Assembly: GCA_002418865.1 (NCBI GenBank)
Contig: DIEY01000007.1
Location: 84,146 to 136,616 of the forward strand
Direction of reading: 5' to 3'
DNA length: 52,471 bases
Origin: Bacteroidales bacterium UBA5762
GTDB lineage: Bacteria; Bacteroidota; Bacteroidia; Bacteroidales; TTA-H9
Shown: in pieces, positions 26,339-35,306 of the stretch
Layout: each line of letters starts with the position of its first letter
Numbering within the stretch: the first letter of the stretch is position 1
Translations under genes and position numbers: made by a program
Notes under the pieces: generated by a model
Databases searched by the model: none
Told to the model about the DNA's origin: nothing
What the model saw: only the letters and a program-made list of their open reading frames with translations

Positions 26339-27353
26339 TTTTTAAAAAAATATCGAATTCTTCTAAACGTTTAAATTTTAGAACTTGTTGGTGGTAATAA
26401 AATTTAATTTCGCCATTATTATCAACTTTAAGAAGGCATTGACTTTCCTCGGGTTTTGATACAGTAGAGAATCCTCTTTGTTCGAGTAAAACTTTAAGAG
26501 GAGAATGTGATTCTTCATTTTCAACAATAAAAATAGGATGTTTGAATGGATATTTAAAATAATTGGGCAAGCTAAAAGGATTATATTTTTTGCCATTAAG
26601 TGAAAAATAATCTTCGAGCAAATTTTCAAGGATAATTTCGGAAGGTTTAGCTGAAATTGTGGGTTTGCTTAGAGCCATCAGAATAATTTCATCGGCATAT
26701 TGAAATGCCAGAGGTACATCATGAGTCGAAAGAAGTATAGTTTTGTTTTGATGATGAGCAAGTTCTGAGAGTAGCTGCATGATTTCGATTCGGCTTGGGA
26801 AATCGAGAAAAGCGGCCGGTTCATCTAGAAAAATAAAAGGTGTTTGTTGTGCCAATGCTTTGGCTATCATTACTTTTTGTTTTTCTCCATCGCTTAGGTG
26901 GTCAAAAAAACAAGAGATTTTATTTTCGATATTTACCATATGGAGGGCATTTAGCACAATGGCCTTATCTGAAGCCGTTATATGTCCCCAAAAGTCAGTA
27001 AAAGGATGACGCCCCATGGCTACCACATCGAAAACTGTGAGAAGTGGTAAAGCAGGTTGTTTGGTAAGTACAATGCTGATGTGAGTAGAAAGTTTCGATG
27101 TTGAAAATTGCGACAAGTCTTTCCCACTCATAAAGATATGACCATCCAGCGGCTTTAGGAATCCAGAGAGGGTTCTCAGCAGAGTAGTCTTACCCGAACC
27201 ATTAGGCCCAATCAGGCAATAGAGCTGGCCTTGCTGAAGATTTAAATTGATATTGGAAGCTATAATGGATTTTGGATTCAGATATCCTATATTCAATCGC
27301 TGGGTTGAAAGCATGTTTTCATTTACAGTAATATCTTTCTGGTTGAATTTCAT
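26325..27353 (-). CDS. ABC transporter ATPase, FecE/BtuD type
   Basis: ATP-binding subunit of a metal-chelate or cobalamin importer. The 342-residue protein has Walker A GPNGSGKTTL (49-58), signature LSDGEKQKVMIAKAL, Walker B FIFLDEPAAFLDFP and the switch His in LLSTHD. An extra C-terminal region of about 85 residues has no obvious motif. It is 13 nt downstream of the permease gene and overlaps the EEP gene by 14 nt. Confidence 0.9.
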   Translation of the reverse strand: MKFNQKDITVNENMLSTQRLNIGYLNPKSIIASNINLNLQQGQLYCLIGPNGSGKTTLLRTLSGFLKPLDGHIFMSGKDLSQFSTSKLSTHISIVLTKQPALPLLTVFDVVAMGRHPFTDFWGHITASDKAIVLNALHMVNIENKISCFFDHLSDGEKQKVMIAKALAQQTPFIFLDEPAAFLDFPSRIEIMQLLSELAHHQNKTILLSTHDVPLAFQYADEIILMALSKPTISAKPSEIILENLLEDYFSLNGKKYNPFSLPNYFKYPFKHPIFIVENEESHSPLKVLLEQRGFSTVSKPEESQCLLKVDNNGEIKFYYHQQVLKFKRLEEFDIFLKNVQE

Positions 27354-27366
27354 TTTCCGATAGCTT

Positions 27367-28416
27367 TTAGTTTTTCAGCCGTAGAATAACCGTGATCATT
27401 ATTGGTGCACCAATTAGTGAAGTGATTGCATTCAATGGCAATGCACCTCCAAAAATTGGTAAACGGGCGATAAAATTACAAATTAAAGTGAGTACGGCTC
27501 CAGCCAGCATACAAAAAGGCAGCAAAATACGGTGGTCGTGGGTGGATAATATACTGCGGCAAAGATGAGGAACTGCTAGCCCTACAAATGCAATGGGACC
27601 ACACCATGCCGTTATGATGGAGGTTAAAAATCCGGCTATTAATATTACTAAAGTTCGCGCCAGATTCAATTTCAATCCAAGATTTTGAGCATATTCCTCA
27701 CCCAAAAGCAAGAGGTTGAGCGGTTTAGCCAACAATAGAGAAAACAGTAGCCCAATGAGTACCACAGGCGCGACTATTTTCATTTGTTCCATATTCACTT
27801 CCGAAAAACTTCCCATTCCCCAGATCACATAATGCTGAAGATCGTCTTTTAGACTGTAAAACTTAAGGAGACTCACGATGGAATAGCTTAGGTAACCCAC
27901 CATCAATCCAAGAATGAGCAATTGGCTGATATTTTTTAAACGCGAGGAGAAAAATATTAGAAGTAGTAAAACACCTAATGAACCAATAAATGCTGATACA
28001 GTAATACTTAAATATCCTCCCACACCAGCATTAAAAATAGAAATGCCAGTGAGGTTACCAGCAGCCATGGTTACAACGGCAACACCCAAACTGGCTCCTG
28101 AACTTATACCCAGTATAGATGGGTCGGCCAGAGGATTCCGAAAAAGAGCTTGCATCAGCAACCCACCAATGGATAATGAGGCGCCTGCCAATATAGCCAT
28201 TAGAGCTTGTGGCATTCGAAATTCATATACTACCAAGGCATTTCGGTCCCACTCCCCCGCTTTCCCCATAAAAATTTGCATTAATTCTGAAAAACTTACT
28301 TTTACGGCACCTACAGAAAGATTGGCTATAAAAAGTAAAACGAAAATTAAAAGCAGAAAGAAAGCTACAGAGATCCGAAAAGCCAAAGAACGACGAAAGA
28401 TGAAGGAGTAATGCAT
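27367..28416 (-). CDS. ABC transporter permease, FecCD/BtuC type
   Basis: A 349-residue inner-membrane permease with about ten transmembrane helices and family marks YEFRMPQALMAILAGASL, NPLADPSILGISSGA and GPIAFVGLAVPHLCR. It forms the channel for ferric-siderophore, heme or cobalamin import with its neighbours. The start codon overlaps the stop of the binding-protein gene by one base. Confidence 0.93.
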   Translation of the reverse strand: MHYSFIFRRSLAFRISVAFFLLLIFVLLFIANLSVGAVKVSFSELMQIFMGKAGEWDRNALVVYEFRMPQALMAILAGASLSIGGLLMQALFRNPLADPSILGISSGASLGVAVVTMAAGNLTGISIFNAGVGGYLSITVSAFIGSLGVLLLLIFFSSRLKNISQLLILGLMVGYLSYSIVSLLKFYSLKDDLQHYVIWGMGSFSEVNMEQMKIVAPVVLIGLLFSLLLAKPLNLLLLGEEYAQNLGLKLNLARTLVILIAGFLTSIITAWCGPIAFVGLAVPHLCRSILSTHDHRILLPFCMLAGAVLTLICNFIARLPIFGGALPLNAITSLIGAPIMITVILRLKN

Positions 28417-29576
28417 TAGCGAATGATTTGATAATAACGAGGTACATAATCAGGCATTAGCTGTGGCCTGGTTAAATAAACCAGATCAGAAAGTATCCAT
28501 TCGGGATGTGCAACTCCTTCTTCGTAAAACGGCACTTGTGCAGCATTACAAACAATAATCCTTCGCTTTTGCACTGCCTCGAAAAGTTCATAACGTTTAT
28601 CGAGATTCAACAAATCATTAAGGGTAAAATTTCCCCTATGGCTCACCATTATTCGCCAATAATCGGCATCACGGGCTTTAACAAATACTTCTTCGAAGCC
28701 AAGTCCTTTACTTGCAGTTTCCCTCAAGTCGGAAAAAACATAAGTCAAGCCGGCATCTTTGTATAAACGAGCCATATAACTTTGTCCTCCCGATACATAC
28801 CAAACTCCCGAACTCATCAATCCATCGAATATACTTATGGATGATCCGTTCTGCCTTAGTTTCCTCTGAATTGCTAAATATCGAGAAGCAATAGAATGAA
28901 AAATACTATCGGCTTCCTTTTCTTTTCCCATAAAATATCCAATAAAACGAATCCATTCAGCCCTGCCCAAGGGATGATTTTCCAAATAATCAGCCCAAGG
29001 CACAATTTGTAAGCCCAAGCGTTGCAGACGAGTAACATCTTGTCCGGGATGAAGGGTAATAAAAGTTAAATCGGGTTGACATGCAATCAATGCTTCGGAA
29101 TCTACTCTATCCCCTTGGGCAATTTCCATGATGTGTTTTTGGCGAATGCGATTTTTTACATAAAAATGAAATATATAAGAAGTGTCGGCCACTCCTATAA
29201 GCAAATCTAATATCTCGAGAGAAGATAGATGAGCTATTAAAGTAGAAGATGTAGTTGCAAGCGTATGAAACGGAACGATCACGGTTTGATATCCTTCGGG
29301 GATAGAGTCGTTTGGCAATTGATGAGGTAATATAATATATTTTGAATGGATTTTCGTACTATCCCATGGATCAAAGAGCCACACCGCTCGATGATGATGT
29401 ACGAAACCCGCCATAAATAATCTGGCAAAGCGAGGTGAAGCATTTGTATCCACGCGAAAATCGGCATCTTGCTTCTGTTGAATGTTTCTCTCGCAAGAGG
29501 TTAAATTCAGAATTAAGCTCGAGGCTAAAGCAAAATATACGATGATGCGATGGTTTCTACGTAAAAAGCTCTTCAT
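28416..29576 (-). CDS. Substrate-binding lipoprotein, BtuF/FepB type
   Basis: A periplasmic-side binding protein of the metal-chelate/cobalamin class. The ATG at 29576 (386 residues) was chosen because it directly precedes a lipoprotein signal, MKSFLRRNHR to the lipobox LNLTSC; the longer frame from 29630 would add residues that hide the signal. Two lobes are joined by a long helix, as in BtuF, with WADYLENHPLGRAEWIRF and FDGLMSSGVWYVSGGQSYMA typical of the group. The substrate is not evident, and no cobalamin riboswitch was seen upstream. The start lies 20 nt inside the GroES-like gene. Confidence 0.85.
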   Translation of the reverse strand: MKSFLRRNHRIIVYFALASSLILNLTSCERNIQQKQDADFRVDTNASPRFARLFMAGFVHHHRAVWLFDPWDSTKIHSKYIILPHQLPNDSIPEGYQTVIVPFHTLATTSSTLIAHLSSLEILDLLIGVADTSYIFHFYVKNRIRQKHIMEIAQGDRVDSEALIACQPDLTFITLHPGQDVTRLQRLGLQIVPWADYLENHPLGRAEWIRFIGYFMGKEKEADSIFHSIASRYLAIQRKLRQNGSSISIFDGLMSSGVWYVSGGQSYMARLYKDAGLTYVFSDLRETASKGLGFEEVFVKARDADYWRIMVSHRGNFTLNDLLNLDKRYELFEAVQKRRIIVCNAAQVPFYEEGVAHPEWILSDLVYLTRPQLMPDYVPRYYQIIR

Positions 29577-29931
29577 CGCGTTCGAGCAGTAAAATGGATT
29601 GATGGGAAACAATAAAATATTTTTCTCCATCTATTTCGACTTCGATAGCGCCTTTTTGCAGAAATAGTGCCATATCGCCCTCCTTGGCCTGTAGTGGAAT
29701 ATAGGAAGGGGAATCATCTTTAGCTTTCCATGGTTCTATGTCACTTTCACGAGGCAATGGAATGGGATAACCAGGCCCGGTTTTAATGACATAGCCCGAT
29801 TGAACTTCTTCCTTTTCTGAATAACCCGGCGGAAGTACAAGACCACCTTTGGTTTTACTGTTTGCACTTTTTGCCTTTATTAATACCCTGTCTCCAATTA
29901 AAATAAGGTTATTTAGTTTTTCGGGTTTCAT
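29557..29931 (-). CDS. Divergent GroES-family (Cpn10) protein
   Basis: A 124-residue protein with the GroES fold signature: LILIGDRVLIKA at the N terminus, SKTKGGLVLPPGYSEKE in the mobile-loop region, and FIVSHQSILLLERD at the end. It is ~30 residues longer than GroES (~95) because of a Pro/acidic insertion around 55-82 (IPLPRESDIEPWKAKDD). No groEL is adjacent, so it is not the housekeeping groES operon. Such solitary long GroES-like proteins occur in Bacteroidota. It heads the operon that continues with the importer genes. Confidence 0.78.
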   Translation of the reverse strand: MKPEKLNNLILIGDRVLIKAKSANSKTKGGLVLPPGYSEKEEVQSGYVIKTGPGYPIPLPRESDIEPWKAKDDSPSYIPLQAKEGDMALFLQKGAIEVEIDGEKYFIVSHQSILLLERDEELFT

Positions 29932-29955
29932 TAAACTTACTTATTTAATCAAAGG

Positions 29956-29963
29956 CAAAATTA
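29956..29963 (-). promoter_or_regulatory. Putative -7 element for the GroES-like/importer operon
   Basis: CAAAATTA, which is TAATTTTG on the minus strand, exactly matches TAnnTTTG. It implies a start near 29949 and a leader of about 18 nt. It is the only good match in the divergent gap for this strand. Confidence 0.55.
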
Positions 29964-30039
29964 CTATTTCCTCAGCTAAAACAAAGACATTGACGTTTTA
30001 GATGCCAAGATGATTAAACATATCTTTAAAAGAAAGAAT

Positions 30040-30047
30040 TAACTTTG
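30040..30047 (+). promoter_or_regulatory. Putative -7 element for the mutL operon
   Basis: TAACTTTG exactly matches TAnnTTTG. A start near 30054 leaves about 30 nt before the ATG at 30083. Confidence 0.55.
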
Positions 30048-30082
30048 CAGAATGATTATCAACCAGCAATAAATTCTAAAAA

Positions 30083-30334
30083 ATGGCTTTTCTGTACCGT
30101 CCAAAACCCAAACAATACGAACATAAATTCATCTATTATAATGCAGATGAAGAAAGGGCCAAGAAATTACGTGAAGAAGCCGAACCTACTGACCCTGCAA
30201 CGGAAAGATTAAGGCGGGATATTGAAAGGCAGTGGGCATTAAAACAAAAAAAGAAAAAATCGAGCAATATTTCCTTGATAGTTTATTTATTGCTCATTTT
30301 ATTCCTATTATACATCATATTTATTCTTGGTTAA
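30083..30334 (+). CDS. Small C-tail-anchored membrane protein
   Basis: An 83-residue protein: a basic, charged N-terminal part (FLYRPKPKQYEHKFIYYNAD, then helical with many Glu/Arg/Lys), a KKKKK patch, and one C-terminal transmembrane helix (~65-83, ISLIVYLLLILFLLYIIFIL). Its stop codon overlaps the mutL start by one base (TAATG), so the two are translationally coupled. The function is unknown; similar small proteins upstream of mutL are found in Bacteroidota. Confidence 0.8.
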   Translation: MAFLYRPKPKQYEHKFIYYNADEERAKKLREEAEPTDPATERLRRDIERQWALKQKKKKSSNISLIVYLLLILFLLYIIFILG

Positions 30335-32160
30335 TGCCAGATCTCATTCAATTACTTCCTGAGTCCGTTGCTAATCAGATTGCTGCCGGTGAGGTTATTC
30401 AGAGGCCTTCATCGGCTGTAAAGGAATTGCTCGAAAATGCCATAGATGCTGGTGCCAATGTTATACAATTAATTATAAAAGATGCAGGGAAAACACTGAT
30501 TCAGGTAGTAGATAATGGTTGTGGCATGAGTCCGATGGATGCCAGACTATGTTTTGAGCGGCATGCTACTTCCAAAATACATCAGGCGAATGATTTATTT
30601 GCTATACGGACTTTAGGTTTTAGAGGCGAGGCTCTGGCTTCCATTGCCGCTATTTCACAAGTGGAATTACGCACACGTCGTCATGAAGACGAAATAGGAA
30701 CTCAAGTGCTGATAGAAGGCAGTGAGCTCATCAATCAGCAACCTATCCAATGTTCGGCGGGTTCGTCATTTTTGGTGAAAAACCTCTTCTATAATGTTCC
30801 AGCTCGACGTGCCTTCCTAAAATCTGAAGCCGTCGAGATGAGACATATTATCGAAGAATTTGAAAGAGTAGCTTTGGTATTTCCCGAAATTCAATTTTCA
30901 CTCATCCACAACGGACGAACTATATTTCAACTTGGCAAAAGCAGTCCACGACAAAGAATTATTCAAATCATGGGTAATCATCTCAACTCAGTGATAGTTC
31001 CCGTTGAAGAACAAACCGACTTCGTCAAAATTCATGGATTTACTTCAAAACCCGAATATTTTAAAAAAGTAAGAGGTGAGCAGTATTTATTTACTAATGG
31101 AAGATTTGTAAAAATTCCTTATTTACAACATTCTATTGAATCGGCTTACGAAGGTCTTATCCCGCAAGGTTCCTTTCCTTCTTACTTCATTCATCTTGAA
31201 ATCGATCCCTCAAAAATAGATGTCAATATTCATCCCAGTAAAACCGAGATTAAATTTTTAAACGAGAATCTAATTTATGCCGTACTAAAAGCCGCTGTGC
31301 GCAAGTCAATCGGACAATTCTCCCTTTCGGGGATTATCAATTTCGATGAAGAATGGGCTTTGGGTGATGGTGAACTAAAACCAGGTGAAGCCATTAAACC
31401 ACCAAAAATCCAATTCAATCCGCATTACAATCCATTTCAGCCTCAAAATTTCCAGTCTTCGCCCGAAAAACGAAATTTACAAAATTGGCAAAAACTATAC
31501 GAATTTCCTGAAAATGTGCCTAAAAAGAAGGATGAAAACTTAATTGAAACAACGCATTTACGGCCAATAGAAGAATCGGAAAATGGCGAAAAAATACGCG
31601 AAAGCGGTTTTCTTCAGGTTCACCAAAAATATTTAATCACAGTAGTGAAATCGGGGATGATGCTTATTGATATAGAAAAAGCCTATCAAAGAATTTTTTA
31701 TGAAGACTTTCTACAATCTTTTGAAAAAGAAGGCATACCTTCACAGCAAGAAATTTTTCCTCTCAATATTCATTTAGGACAGGCCGAGTCGGTTTTGGTA
31801 AACCAGATGAAACCTACATTGGCTCTTATGGGTTTTAACATTGATAATTTAAGCAATAACACTTTTGTTATTCAAGGTATTCCCAATGGGATGGATGCGA
31901 CTGAGGCCAAAGAATCGCTCGAAACCATCATAGAACATCTGCTAAAAGAAGAAGATACCGAAAAAGCCGACATTAGATTTATTTCAGCCAAGACAATGGC
32001 AACCACTTTGGCCCGACATCACTTACGACCTTTAAAAGAAGAAGAAATGCGCGAACTAACCGACAAACTGTTTTCTACAACTATGCCTTCTATTAGTCCT
32101 ATAGGAGAAACTATACTGAAAATCATTACTTTGGAAACAATTGAAGAACTACTTAAATAG
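30334..32160 (+). CDS. mutL: DNA mismatch repair protein MutL
   Basis: Mismatch repair ATPase linking MutS to downstream repair. The start ATG at 30334 (608 residues) gives the canonical N terminus MPDLIQLLPESVANQIAAGE. The GHKL ATPase motifs ELLENAIDAGA, DNGCGM and TLGFRGEAL are intact. A linker of ~100 residues leads to the C-terminal dimerisation domain. The endonuclease motif DQHAxxE is not preserved: the aligned stretch reads DIEKAYQRIFYE from Asp446, so this copy probably lacks strand-incision activity (inference). Confidence 0.95.
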   Translation: MPDLIQLLPESVANQIAAGEVIQRPSSAVKELLENAIDAGANVIQLIIKDAGKTLIQVVDNGCGMSPMDARLCFERHATSKIHQANDLFAIRTLGFRGEALASIAAISQVELRTRRHEDEIGTQVLIEGSELINQQPIQCSAGSSFLVKNLFYNVPARRAFLKSEAVEMRHIIEEFERVALVFPEIQFSLIHNGRTIFQLGKSSPRQRIIQIMGNHLNSVIVPVEEQTDFVKIHGFTSKPEYFKKVRGEQYLFTNGRFVKIPYLQHSIESAYEGLIPQGSFPSYFIHLEIDPSKIDVNIHPSKTEIKFLNENLIYAVLKAAVRKSIGQFSLSGIINFDEEWALGDGELKPGEAIKPPKIQFNPHYNPFQPQNFQSSPEKRNLQNWQKLYEFPENVPKKKDENLIETTHLRPIEESENGEKIRESGFLQVHQKYLITVVKSGMMLIDIEKAYQRIFYEDFLQSFEKEGIPSQQEIFPLNIHLGQAESVLVNQMKPTLALMGFNIDNLSNNTFVIQGIPNGMDATEAKESLETIIEHLLKEEDTEKADIRFISAKTMATTLARHHLRPLKEEEMRELTDKLFSTTMPSISPIGETILKIITLETIEELLK

Positions 32161-32262
32161 AATTTATATTTTCAACGATGTTTTATAGTGTTTATAATTC
32201 ACTAAAGTTTCATCAAATTTGCCGATTATTCATCACAGAATATCCATTAAATCATAACACTC

Positions 32263-33099
32263 ATGGCTAACGATGAACACCGAATAACAGGGTTCTTAGG
32301 TTTGACCCCCGTTGTGAAGAACCTGGTAATCATCAATATCTTATTCTTTTTTGCTACTATTGCTCTTCTGAGCTCATCAAGAGGGCAGCTCGACCTCAAC
32401 GAGTACCTTGCTCTTTATTATCCAGGCTCGGATAAATTCAAATGGTGGCAAATCATAACCTACATGTTCATGCATGCCAATTTTTCGCATATCTTCTTCA
32501 ATATGTTTGCTTTATGGATGTTTGGGAATATACTGGAACAAGTTTGGGGGTCCAAGAGGTTTTTCACTTATTACATGGTAACGGGCATTGGTGCAGCTGT
32601 AGTTCATATTGCAGTAATGTATTATCAATTTCATTCGCTCGACGGACAAATCCAGGAATATATGGTGGCACCCAATCCAGTAGATTTTGCTAATTTACTA
32701 AACAAAAATTTCAAGGGGATTTATAATCCTGAATGGTTCGATCAATTTGTTGGTACCTGGAGTATAACTCCTGATAGTCCAATTTTGAAGCAAGAATCAC
32801 TCAACTCTTTAAGCCATTTGGTTACTACCAAAATGAACATTCCGACTATAGGAGCCAGTGGGGCTGTTTTTGGCGTTTTACTCGCTTATGGCCTTATCTT
32901 CCCCAATTCCCTCATTTATATCTATTTTTTGCTCCCCATCAAAGCCAAATGGTTTGTATTAATTTATGCTGCCCTTGAATTTTGGTTCGGTGTAAGTGGC
33001 GCAGGCGATAATGTTGCTCATTTTGCACATCTCGGAGGAATGATTTTTGGTTACCTTCTTTTGCTTTACTGGCACAAGAAAGAACATCGTTACTACTGA
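32263..33099 (+). CDS. Rhomboid family intramembrane serine protease
   Basis: A 278-residue polytopic membrane protein. HANFSHIFFNMFALWMFG gives the rhomboid H-N region, catalytic Ser199 lies in GASGAVFG and catalytic His256 in FAHLGGMIFGYLL. An unusual ~70-residue loop (125-192) separates TM3 from the serine helix. Substrates are unknown. It is followed by a second rhomboid gene on the same strand, and both lie in the mutL operon region. Confidence 0.9.
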   Translation: MANDEHRITGFLGLTPVVKNLVIINILFFFATIALLSSSRGQLDLNEYLALYYPGSDKFKWWQIITYMFMHANFSHIFFNMFALWMFGNILEQVWGSKRFFTYYMVTGIGAAVVHIAVMYYQFHSLDGQIQEYMVAPNPVDFANLLNKNFKGIYNPEWFDQFVGTWSITPDSPILKQESLNSLSHLVTTKMNIPTIGASGAVFGVLLAYGLIFPNSLIYIYFLLPIKAKWFVLIYAALEFWFGVSGAGDNVAHFAHLGGMIFGYLLLLYWHKKEHRYY

Positions 33100-33219
33100 T
33101 GAGATTTTATCCTTAGGTTTAATTTTTCGAAAAAAGAAATAAATTTCATGATAGTAATGTTAAAATAGAAGCGGATGAAAATTAAAGGCTTTCAATTAAG
33201 ATAATATCAAAATTTCAAT

Positions 33220-34122
33220 ATGCAGGGATATTCGTTCCAACATCAGTCATCTTCACCGTGGAAAAAATTTACAGCGTTTTTTCGTCGCAGGGATGCGCTT
33301 TCTATTCTTATTTTCATCAATATTGCAGTTTGGGTTATCATTAGTTTAATTCGAGTAGTTTTCACTCTTTCAGGCGAGTCTTCATTTGCTTTCTTAAATG
33401 GCATCTTGTCGTTTTTGGGAGCTCCAGCCAGCCTGCCAGCTCTTGCTACTTCCTTTTGGACACTAATTACCTACAGCTTCGTTCATATCGACTTTCTTCA
33501 CCTGCTTTTCAATATGCTGTGGTTGTATTGGATAGGGAAAATTTTCATGGAGTATCTATCACAACGTCAATTAATTTGGATTTATATACTTGGAGGGGTT
33601 AGTGGTTATCTGGTTTATATGTTCTCATTCAATTTATTCCCAGGACTATTGCACATAGCTCCAAATTCGAGGCTTATCGGGGCATCAGCTGCTGTAATGG
33701 CCATAGTTACCGCTATAGCTTTCTATTTGCCTAAGTTTAGAATAAATCTTTTATTTTTTGGCCGCATTCGCCTGATTCATCTGGCTATTGCATTGTTTGT
33801 CCTCGATTTTCTTATGATTAGTTCCAATAATCCGGGCGGTCATCTCTCACATATTGGAGGATGCATCTTTGGCTATCTGTATATTGTTTCATTGCGCAAG
33901 GGATGGTTTCTGAAACTTAATCCTAAAAGACTATTCAAACCTAAACCGAAATTTAACATAAAATACAGGCCGGGAAGCGAAAAAGCCGAAGAAGAATACT
34001 TTGAAGATAAAAAACGCATGGAAGAAGAAATTGACCGCATACTCGATAAGATTAAAATAACAGGATATAATGGATTAACCGCTAAAGAAAAAGAAACTCT
34101 GTTTAAATATAGCAAAAAATAG
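33220..34122 (+). CDS. Second rhomboid family protease
   Basis: A 300-residue rhomboid with a longer cytoplasmic C-terminal tail (~225-300) rich in Lys/Glu, ending near TAKEKETLFKYSKK. Residues FVHIDFLHLLFNMLWLYW, catalytic Ser156 in GASAAVMA (GASA in place of GASG) and His211 in HLSHIGGCIFGY are present, so it should be active. It is a diverged tandem paralogue of the gene at 32263. Confidence 0.88.
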   Translation: MQGYSFQHQSSSPWKKFTAFFRRRDALSILIFINIAVWVIISLIRVVFTLSGESSFAFLNGILSFLGAPASLPALATSFWTLITYSFVHIDFLHLLFNMLWLYWIGKIFMEYLSQRQLIWIYILGGVSGYLVYMFSFNLFPGLLHIAPNSRLIGASAAVMAIVTAIAFYLPKFRINLLFFGRIRLIHLAIALFVLDFLMISSNNPGGHLSHIGGCIFGYLYIVSLRKGWFLKLNPKRLFKPKPKFNIKYRPGSEKAEEEYFEDKKRMEEEIDRILDKIKITGYNGLTAKEKETLFKYSKK

Positions 34123-34161
34123 TCAAAAGCTGATTTTTATCATCTTGCATGATTCTCCATA

Positions 34162-35304
34162 ATGAGAAAGAATATGCCCACAAGGAAAAAGAGGAAGCGA
34201 AAGCATTGGTTCATAGATGGTCTGCTACGTTTGATAAGCCTCATCATAGCCATTGGATTAATCATAAGCTGTTTGGCTCAGTTTATTCCGCCCGATAAAT
34301 TTTGGCCCCCGGCTTTCTTTGGACTTTCATTTCCTTTCTGGTTTTTGACCAACCTTTTCTTTCTCTTTTTCTGGATCATTCGCCGAGCTCGTTTTGCATG
34401 GATACACGTAGCCTGCCTGATTCTTTCTCTTCCTCTTTTTTCTCATTTTGTTCAGTTGAAAGGCTCCAAAAACTCCGACAATTTGCCTGCTTCTATTAGC
34501 TTGCTCAGTTATAACATCAAAGGACTTGCAGGCACAAATTCAACTACAAGCTCAGGATTATCCGACTCCTTGTTCAATTTCATCAATAACGAAAATGCTA
34601 GCATAGTTTGTTTGCAGGAATATACCGAAAGACAAAATAAGAACAAACCTACGGTACAGACTATTTTTAGCACAATGCCATTGAAATATACGAGTAAATC
34701 GCCTTATTATGAAAATAATAATTCTAATTATTATATTGCTACTCTCAGTCAATATCCTATTTGCAATACGATTGAGATTCGAAAAGACAAGCGTTTAATA
34801 GCCTTAATTACAGATATTGTAGCAGAAAAAGATACATTCCGTATATTCAATGTTCATTTACAATCCATTTCGTTCAATGATGAGAACTACAAGTTTTTGG
34901 CCGAAGCACAGCAAAATATTTCATCACTCCAAAGCGATTCTATGCAAAAGGATTCGAAAAAGGTTTTTTGGAAGATTCGCACTGGTTTTGTAAAACGAGC
35001 CAGCCAGGCACGCATTTTAAACAAGGCTATCCAACAATCTCCATATCCGATGATAGTCTGTGGCGATTTTAATGACACTCCGGCATCTTATGCCTACCAT
35101 ACTATTAAAAACGACCTGACAGATGCCTTTATGGAAAAGGGAAAAGGTATTGGTAATACTTATTTTGGAAATCTTCCTAAAATCAGAATTGATTATGTAT
35201 TACTACATCCTAAATTCAAATGTCAGGAATTCGAAATTATTGAGGAAACCTTTTCAGATCATCATCCTGTAAAAGCCATGTTTTACAAGAAGAAATACGA
35301 TTAA
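34162..35304 (+). CDS. Membrane-anchored EEP-family hydrolase
   Basis: A 380-residue protein with three N-terminal hydrophobic segments (about 18-42, 47-74, 80-97) and a periplasmic endonuclease/exonuclease/phosphatase domain: SLLSYNIKG, IVCLQEYTE, FNVHLQS, CGDFNDTPASYAY, RIDYVLLHP and FSDHHPVKAMF. The metal-binding Glu, Asp/Asn and His residues are all in place. Substrate unknown. It lies 39 nt after the second rhomboid and 2 nt before the TIGR02757 gene. An in-frame ATG at 34174 is an alternative start. Confidence 0.83.
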   Translation: MRKNMPTRKKRKRKHWFIDGLLRLISLIIAIGLIISCLAQFIPPDKFWPPAFFGLSFPFWFLTNLFFLFFWIIRRARFAWIHVACLILSLPLFSHFVQLKGSKNSDNLPASISLLSYNIKGLAGTNSTTSSGLSDSLFNFINNENASIVCLQEYTERQNKNKPTVQTIFSTMPLKYTSKSPYYENNNSNYYIATLSQYPICNTIEIRKDKRLIALITDIVAEKDTFRIFNVHLQSISFNDENYKFLAEAQQNISSLQSDSMQKDSKKVFWKIRTGFVKRASQARILNKAIQQSPYPMIVCGDFNDTPASYAYHTIKNDLTDAFMEKGKGIGNTYFGNLPKIRIDYVLLHPKFKCQEFEIIEETFSDHHPVKAMFYKKKYD

Positions 35305-35306
35305 TA

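Noticed and set aside
27914..28411. 165-codon plus-strand frame
   Set aside because: Antisense shadow of the FecCD permease with very biased composition.
29932..30082. Cobalamin riboswitch ahead of the BtuFCD-like operon
   Set aside because: The leader is under 30 nt from the predicted start and lacks the B12-box; the importer substrate is therefore left open.
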